Source of the DNA: Trypanosoma brucei gambiense DAL972
Lineage: Eukaryota; Euglenozoa; Kinetoplastea; Trypanosomatida; Trypanosomatidae
NCBI RefSeq assembly: GCF_000210295.1
Contig: NC_026736.1
Span: forward strand, 558,001 to 622,000
Length of the DNA stretch: 64,000 nt
Direction: 5' to 3'
Each line of letters starts with the position of its first letter. Positions within the stretch are counted from its first letter, which is position 1. The notes beneath the pieces were generated by a model. It had not been told where the DNA came from. It made no database searches and was given only the letters and a program-made list of their open reading frames with translations. Made by a program: the position numbers and the translations under genes. Below, one piece after another: positions 59,213 to 64,000 of the stretch.

Positions 59213-62200
59213 TTACTTCCGCTTTGCCGGCCGCTTTCGCAGATCCTCTGGCACGTAATCACGCCTATGATCCAAAGGTTGTTCGTAGTTGAGGTGCCGC
59301 CTTAGCGTTTCATGTAGATGTGTGGCTGGAGCCGTATCCTCCAAGTGTTCAGATCCGCTTCCACTTGATGTTAATTTGGTGGTCTTCGCGGTGTTGGCGG
59401 ATGTAGAGGTACTTTCCGTCTTTGTTGTTGATGTTCCCGCAGGTGACGATGGCTTCGGCATGTGATGGCGGTGCTGCTTACTCACGGGTTCCTGTTCAAG
59501 GTGAAAAGAGGAAGAGTACCGAGTTGTCTCGGTCGTCTTCGAAGACGAGCCTTCAGCATTGTGGAAATGCCGGTACACGTCACAGCAACCTTCTCCAAGC
59601 AGAGAAACAATGGGCCGGGCAGCGGCCGCAACATTGGCCGTTGGCACCGTACCACGGCGTCTAGTGAACTGTGGGGTTCCGCCCTCAGTGAGGCTGCTAG
59701 TGTGAGCTGAAGAGAACCACGAAGAGGAATCAGCGGCATCTATTTCCATTAGCAGTCTCCTTCGAACATCCCGCTCCACTGGTTCAGTGGAATCCTCGTC
59801 ATCGTCATCTGTCGTTGCTGTTGCCCTCCCGTCAGTCACAGCAATTCCGACACGTTGTTTGGGATACGTTGGTTGTCTCCCTTCAGCCGCCATACTCGCT
59901 TCCCGCAACTTTTCCCCAAACGTCTTCTCCGTCTTTCGAGGGTCAAACTCACGCATCCACTCGAATATGAATTTTGTAATGGGGTCACGAATTCCAGTTG
60001 AAGGTGCAGCTTTCGCCGGATCATCTCCCGCGGAGGCATAAGAAACATCAGCTGGAGCAGCAGGAAGAGAGTGGCTTCGCTCCACCCTTGTGTGCCTAAC
60101 CACCTCAGACATCACAGGAGACTGCCTCTGAGCCGCCAACCTCTCATTCAGCATGCTTTCCAAAATATGTTGCTGTTGTTTCTTCTCCTTCTCCACACGG
60201 ACGATGTGCTCGTGCTCCCAATCCCACATCATCACAAATGAATACCGCATCATCTCTTCTTGCTCACACACCAACTGCCGGCGATGGTACTCGCCCTCCT
60301 CACACAAACGACGTGCCTCAGCGAGCTGCTCCTCATGGATGGCCCTGTGGACAAGTTGAGGCTCTCCGGATACTGGGAGATGTGGAGGGGCGGATGAAAT
60401 GGGGAGTAGAAGTGGCAGGGGCGGAACCGTTTCTTCCGGAACATTCGGCGCCGGTATCTCTTGTCGCAGCGGTGGGACATCTAAAACCGCGACTTGCGTA
60501 ACAGTGCCACCGAGTCCACTAGACTGCAAATCAGGAAGTTCAAGCCGTGGTAAAGTCTCCTCAGTTGAGCATGGTAGCCGCGGGTCTTCAGTCATGGGAC
60601 CCGGACCCTCTGTCATTTGGCGCCACTGCTGCATCCCTTCGTGTAACTGCTCTGCTGCTTGCGGCAGCAGCCGCGCAGTGGTTAGAAGTTGAGTTACCGG
60701 TGCCACATCGAGGACGATTCTGATCGTGTTACCCCCAACCGCCCCATCAGAGATGACGGCGGGATCCCCGATAGCACCTTCCACTGCCACAGCAACATTG
60801 GAAAGCGTCGCGGCTGATGGGGTTACAAAATCGACACCGGTAACTCCGCCTACGTCTTGTTGTTGTTTCAGCTGCGGCTGCAAATGAGCACTAGTAGTCT
60901 CCATCTCTGCTGACGGTGACCGAAGTGGATCATCACCCGCTCGGATGATTTCATGAACCCACTGCGGGCTTTCCTGTGTCATTACGCCTTCCAACTGAGC
61001 ATGCACTGAATGAAGCGAAGGAGATCCCACACTGGGTGTTGCTCCTGCCTTTCCTTCTTCGGCGCTTTCATCATTCCTGATGCCACATTCCTCTTCAACA
61101 GAGCCTTTTTCGGCACCTTCCACCGCATCCGCGATTACCCTCACCAACTCCTCTTGAATGTGGTGCAGTAGTGTTTCCTCCCGGCTCACACTTTCAAATG
61201 CAGGAGCACCGAAAGAACCGTAACGGTTCCTTAAACCTTTCACAGTTTCTACCATTTGTAGTTGTGTTATGTCACCTGGTTCTTCGTCAGAGGCAGCCCT
61301 ATCATTCTCCAGAATTCTATGGATTTCAGCTCTCACAAGGTCGCTCTCGAGAAGCTGCATCAGTTCGCCAAATAGGTCTCCTTCAACTCCTTCTTCAATG
61401 ACACAGCGAATCACGTCGCTAGAAATGAGTTCACATAGCCGCCGCTCAAACCTCTCCCCCACGCCTTCTTCGAAGGAAGTGGACGGTTCACCGAATTTCC
61501 GTTTGTTGCCACCAATCGAGAGCTCCTTAATACGCTCTAAACGACGCCTTGCCTCCAGCAGCGACTGCGCCTCAACAGCGCGCAGCTCAGCTCGACGGCG
61601 CGGAGTTAACTCATCGCGCTCAACACCGTAGAAGTAGGCATCACACGGCCGCTCAAGTCCTCCTTCAACATTGTTTGTAGGAGGTGGTACGTGAAGATTA
61701 ACATCAAAGGCATTTTGGACCATCCGTTTCCGGGCCAACTCGTCTGGGGTGAGATTGTCGCCGAGCAAAACAACGCTGCGCATAAACATCGCTTCCGCCT
61801 CACGCCGACCACAGCCACGGCTGTCACCAATGGCGGCAGCAGCTGCGGCGTCCTCAAACGTACGTGTTAAACCACCCTCGAGCCTAACAGTATCCGGTAG
61901 GTCGTCTCGCAATGAAGGAAAAGATGAAGCGAGGGCAATTTCTTCGGTATTCTCAAATTCACGAGCTCTATTAATCTGTGCGTTCTTGACATCAAACGCA
62001 TAAGAAGGCACAACAGATCCGATATTCTCTTGAGTGGCACTTAGGGAAGGCTGTGAACCGTTACCTCGTGGGGATGCAGCGCTGTTCCTCTTGGACTGCG
62101 ACGCAGAAGTGGCACGGCCCTTTGCCGTTCCACCCGATGATAGCCCACTTCCACGCTTAACGGCTACACCTCTCATTTTCGCTGAGGCCGGCAAAGACCC

Positions 62201-64000
62201 GCTTGCCCTTCGGTCTTTAGAGACGGAGCCACGCTTCCCAGATTCAGGGTCACAAAAATCCTTCGCGGCCTCCCCTCCTTCATCATCAGAAAGAACCACA
62301 ACCTCTTCCGTTCGTGCCTTCTCGCCAGCTTGAGGTGAGGGGCTGGGAGAAGTTGTGGTGGCCCCTTCACCTTCCCCTGGAAGGAGCACAACCTTGAAGG
62401 GCCCCTTCGTTGTTGACTGGGCCCCCTCACCCCCGCTGGGCTCAGCAGAAGTCCCCGGTTTGTTTCTAGCGACGCTCTTTTCGGGTGGCTGCCTTCTTCC
62501 CACCTTTCGCGCAGGCAAGCCACCGCGCCGGGCCTTTGATGGCTGATTACGACCTTGGAAAGGTGAAACTTTGCTCACAGGGGTCCGCGTGCCCGTTTCG
62601 CACAGCACCTTGGACACCATTTGCTGCATCGCGCGCTGTTGCTGTAACTGCGATGCATGCTGCATTCGTTGTTGACGCACTTCCTGAGCCGCAATGATAC
62701 GCTTAGTCTCTTCAGCGTTCACCCGCTGTTGGTTCATCGTGAAATTGTGCATAGCCTCCGCCGCGGCCTTCTTCTCCCTTTCAAAGGCATCCTTCTGATT
62801 CTGCACGAGTTCCGTCCACGCCCGACGCTCGTCACGCAAAATACGTTCGTATTGTTGGTGAACCCGCTGCAGCTCCTCCTTTATTACGTGAGGGGGAGGG
62901 ATGGGCCGCGGGGGGGGAATCGGGGGCTCAGGCTGATTAGACATAATTGTGATAACGGGCGGAATCGATCGTTGCGGGCTTCGACGTAGTTGCTGGTGTT
63001 GCTGCTGCTCCGTTCGCTGAACCATCCCTGTGGTATGATGCAGCTCTGGTACTTGCATGGCTTCTGGAACGTACAAATTGAACAGTGGATCGGGACGCGG
63101 TGCCATAAGACGCCTCCGCGCCGCCTCCTGTTGCTCCTTTGAGTGTCTTCGAAGGCTTTCCTCCTGCGCTGCGGATAGTCGCTCGAGCAGTCGGCGCTGG
63201 TCCTGAAGCTCCTCTATCAGTTCCCTGGGTATCGTTGGTAAGGATCCAGCTACAAGCCTCGCCAACTCCTCTACTGACGGCGGCTTCGCCTTCGCGGCAC
63301 GAGGCGGCGGTGACACAACCGGTGGCGCGGCCTCCCCTCGCACCGTGCTGCCCTTTTTCCCAGTAAAAACGGGTATCTCATTTTTAGGACAGTAAATCCG
63401 CTGGGCCTCCTGACAGCGATGGATGCACGCCACAACGTCTGGACAATCTGACTGTACACTATAGTCAAGAAGCCGCATCGCCTCTTTCACACTTTCAGAG
63501 TCGGGAAAGATGTCCCGAAGGTTGTCACTAGATGTACCTCGTTGCTGCGCTTCCAGCAGCAATACGTCGTTGCCCCGTGCAGCCGCAGAACCGTGAAGTA
63601 TCGGCGCCACATAACGGTCCGGATCAAAGTCGGATTCTCCAGCTGAAGACGAGGAGTCCTCAACGCCAGAGCCTGCTTCATGGATGCCTATGATGCTGTG
63701 AGCCTTGCCCACACGACGGCCCTGCCTGTTTTTGATTCTCTCCATACGAAGTTTCAGCCTTCCGAGATCGTCAAGGATAGCCTCCGGGGAATCGTGATCG
63801 GGCGCGTTGCCCAAAGGAGGTGACAAGAGACGAGATGGCGTGAGCACTTCCTTTCCAGTAAGCAACGCCTCATCATCTCCCCGCAGCTTTTCCTCACGCG
63901 CGACCTCCCGCCAAATATCATTTATTCGATAGGTATCTGGATGTATCGTTTGACCCTTCAGCTCTTCCCGTGTGCGGTGAAGAGAATCCTTCCAATGAGA
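59213..64000 (-). CDS. Large Gln/Pro/Glu-rich coiled-coil protein, 5' end outside the window
   Basis: The frame stays open from the stop at 59213 to the window edge, giving at least 1,595 residues; no reliable start is visible, so the N-terminus is missing. The first visible part contains HPDTYRINDIWREVAREEKL. Then come a Pro-rich section (about PPPRPIPPPHV), a long coiled coil (EELQRVHQQYERILRDERRA onward, with QQQ-rich heptads), a Ser/Lys/Arg-rich basic segment, an acidic helical region with EEGVEGDLFGELMQLLESDL, a second coiled coil (EEQLAEARRLCEEGEYHRRQ), and a Thr/Ser-rich tail ending in the basic RKRPAKRK. No enzyme motif is seen. Composition is typical of trypanosomatid cytoskeletal or flagellar scaffolds, but that is inference. 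A nuclear role is possible given the basic end. Confidence 0.8.
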   Translation of the reverse strand, partial: SHWKDSLHRTREELKGQTIHPDTYRINDIWREVAREEKLRGDDEALLTGKEVLTPSRLLSPPLGNAPDHDSPEAILDDLGRLKLRMERIKNRQGRRVGKAHSIIGIHEAGSGVEDSSSSAGESDFDPDRYVAPILHGSAAARGNDVLLLEAQQRGTSSDNLRDIFPDSESVKEAMRLLDYSVQSDCPDVVACIHRCQEAQRIYCPKNEIPVFTGKKGSTVRGEAAPPVVSPPPRAAKAKPPSVEELARLVAGSLPTIPRELIEELQDQRRLLERLSAAQEESLRRHSKEQQEAARRRLMAPRPDPLFNLYVPEAMQVPELHHTTGMVQRTEQQQHQQLRRSPQRSIPPVITIMSNQPEPPIPPPRPIPPPHVIKEELQRVHQQYERILRDERRAWTELVQNQKDAFEREKKAAAEAMHNFTMNQQRVNAEETKRIIAAQEVRQQRMQHASQLQQQRAMQQMVSKVLCETGTRTPVSKVSPFQGRNQPSKARRGGLPARKVGRRQPPEKSVARNKPGTSAEPSGGEGAQSTTKGPFKVVLLPGEGEGATTTSPSPSPQAGEKARTEEVVVLSDDEGGEAAKDFCDPESGKRGSVSKDRRASGSLPASAKMRGVAVKRGSGLSSGGTAKGRATSASQSKRNSAASPRGNGSQPSLSATQENIGSVVPSYAFDVKNAQINRAREFENTEEIALASSFPSLRDDLPDTVRLEGGLTRTFEDAAAAAAIGDSRGCGRREAEAMFMRSVVLLGDNLTPDELARKRMVQNAFDVNLHVPPPTNNVEGGLERPCDAYFYGVERDELTPRRRAELRAVEAQSLLEARRRLERIKELSIGGNKRKFGEPSTSFEEGVGERFERRLCELISSDVIRCVIEEGVEGDLFGELMQLLESDLVRAEIHRILENDRAASDEEPGDITQLQMVETVKGLRNRYGSFGAPAFESVSREETLLHHIQEELVRVIADAVEGAEKGSVEEECGIRNDESAEEGKAGATPSVGSPSLHSVHAQLEGVMTQESPQWVHEIIRAGDDPLRSPSAEMETTSAHLQPQLKQQQDVGGVTGVDFVTPSAATLSNVAVAVEGAIGDPAVISDGAVGGNTIRIVLDVAPVTQLLTTARLLPQAAEQLHEGMQQWRQMTEGPGPMTEDPRLPCSTEETLPRLELPDLQSSGLGGTVTQVAVLDVPPLRQEIPAPNVPEETVPPLPLLLPISSAPPHLPVSGEPQLVHRAIHEEQLAEARRLCEEGEYHRRQLVCEQEEMMRYSFVMMWDWEHEHIVRVEKEKKQQQHILESMLNERLAAQRQSPVMSEVVRHTRVERSHSLPAAPADVSYASAGDDPAKAAPSTGIRDPITKFIFEWMREFDPRKTEKTFGEKLREASMAAEGRQPTYPKQRVGIAVTDGRATATTDDDDEDSTEPVERDVRRRLLMEIDAADSSSWFSSAHTSSLTEGGTPQFTRRRGTVPTANVAAAARPIVSLLGEGCCDVYRHFHNAEGSSSKTTETTRYSSSFHLEQEPVSKQHRHHMPKPSSPAGTSTTKTESTSTSANTAKTTKLTSSGSGSEHLEDTAPATHLHETLRRHLNYEQPLDHRRDYVPEDLRKRPAKRK

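Overview
The window is chromosomal DNA of an African trypanosome, most likely the Trypanosoma brucei group. All confidently called genes lie on the minus strand in one head-to-tail series. They lack conventional promoters, and many ATGs sit 20-80 nt behind a polypyrimidine tract plus AG, as expected for spliced-leader trans-splicing. Several genes are surface-protein types found only in African trypanosomes (VSG-like, ISG-like, GPI-anchored). I found no tRNA, rRNA, CRISPR array or complete mobile element. Species and chromosome are inferred from protein families, not from a database match.

Region 1 (1-11.5 kb) is a surface-gene cluster. It holds a decayed ISG-like pseudogene running off the left edge, a VSG-like gene, an array of 1,519-bp repeats carrying four copies of a small Cys-rich GPI-anchored protein gene, and a 305-aa acidic GPI-anchored protein gene. 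The outermost (5'-most) copy in the array is a mosaic with its own N-terminal half. Region 2 (11.5-16 kb) is 4.6 kb with no supportable gene and separates the surface cluster from the housekeeping genes.

Region 3 (16-64 kb) is the conserved core. In transcription order, from high to low coordinates, it contains: a large Gln/Pro-rich coiled-coil protein (5'-truncated by the window), a multi-pass membrane protein, an ankyrin-containing 6-phosphofructo-2-kinase with a degenerate phosphatase domain, an RPC9/C17-like RNA polymerase III subunit, an AGC kinase with an apparent frameshift, tubulin cofactor E, a mitochondrial NYN-like protein, a TatD-like/YVH1-zinc fusion, COX17, an unknown protein with a possible cis-spliced first exon, a mitochondrial helical protein, an E2-like/beta-helix giant, a PGAP1-type GPI inositol deacylase with an apparent frameshift, and a DDX60-like SKI2-family helicase.

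The genes share a polycistronic unit but not one pathway. The GPI inositol deacylase fits an organism coated with GPI-anchored proteins. The points most worth checking are the candidate third cis-intron, the E2-like plus beta-helix protein, the TatD-YVH1 fusion and the two frameshifts. Many open frames begin upstream of the first real ATG at GTG or TTG; starts given here are the first ATG, supported by splice-acceptor position where one is visible.
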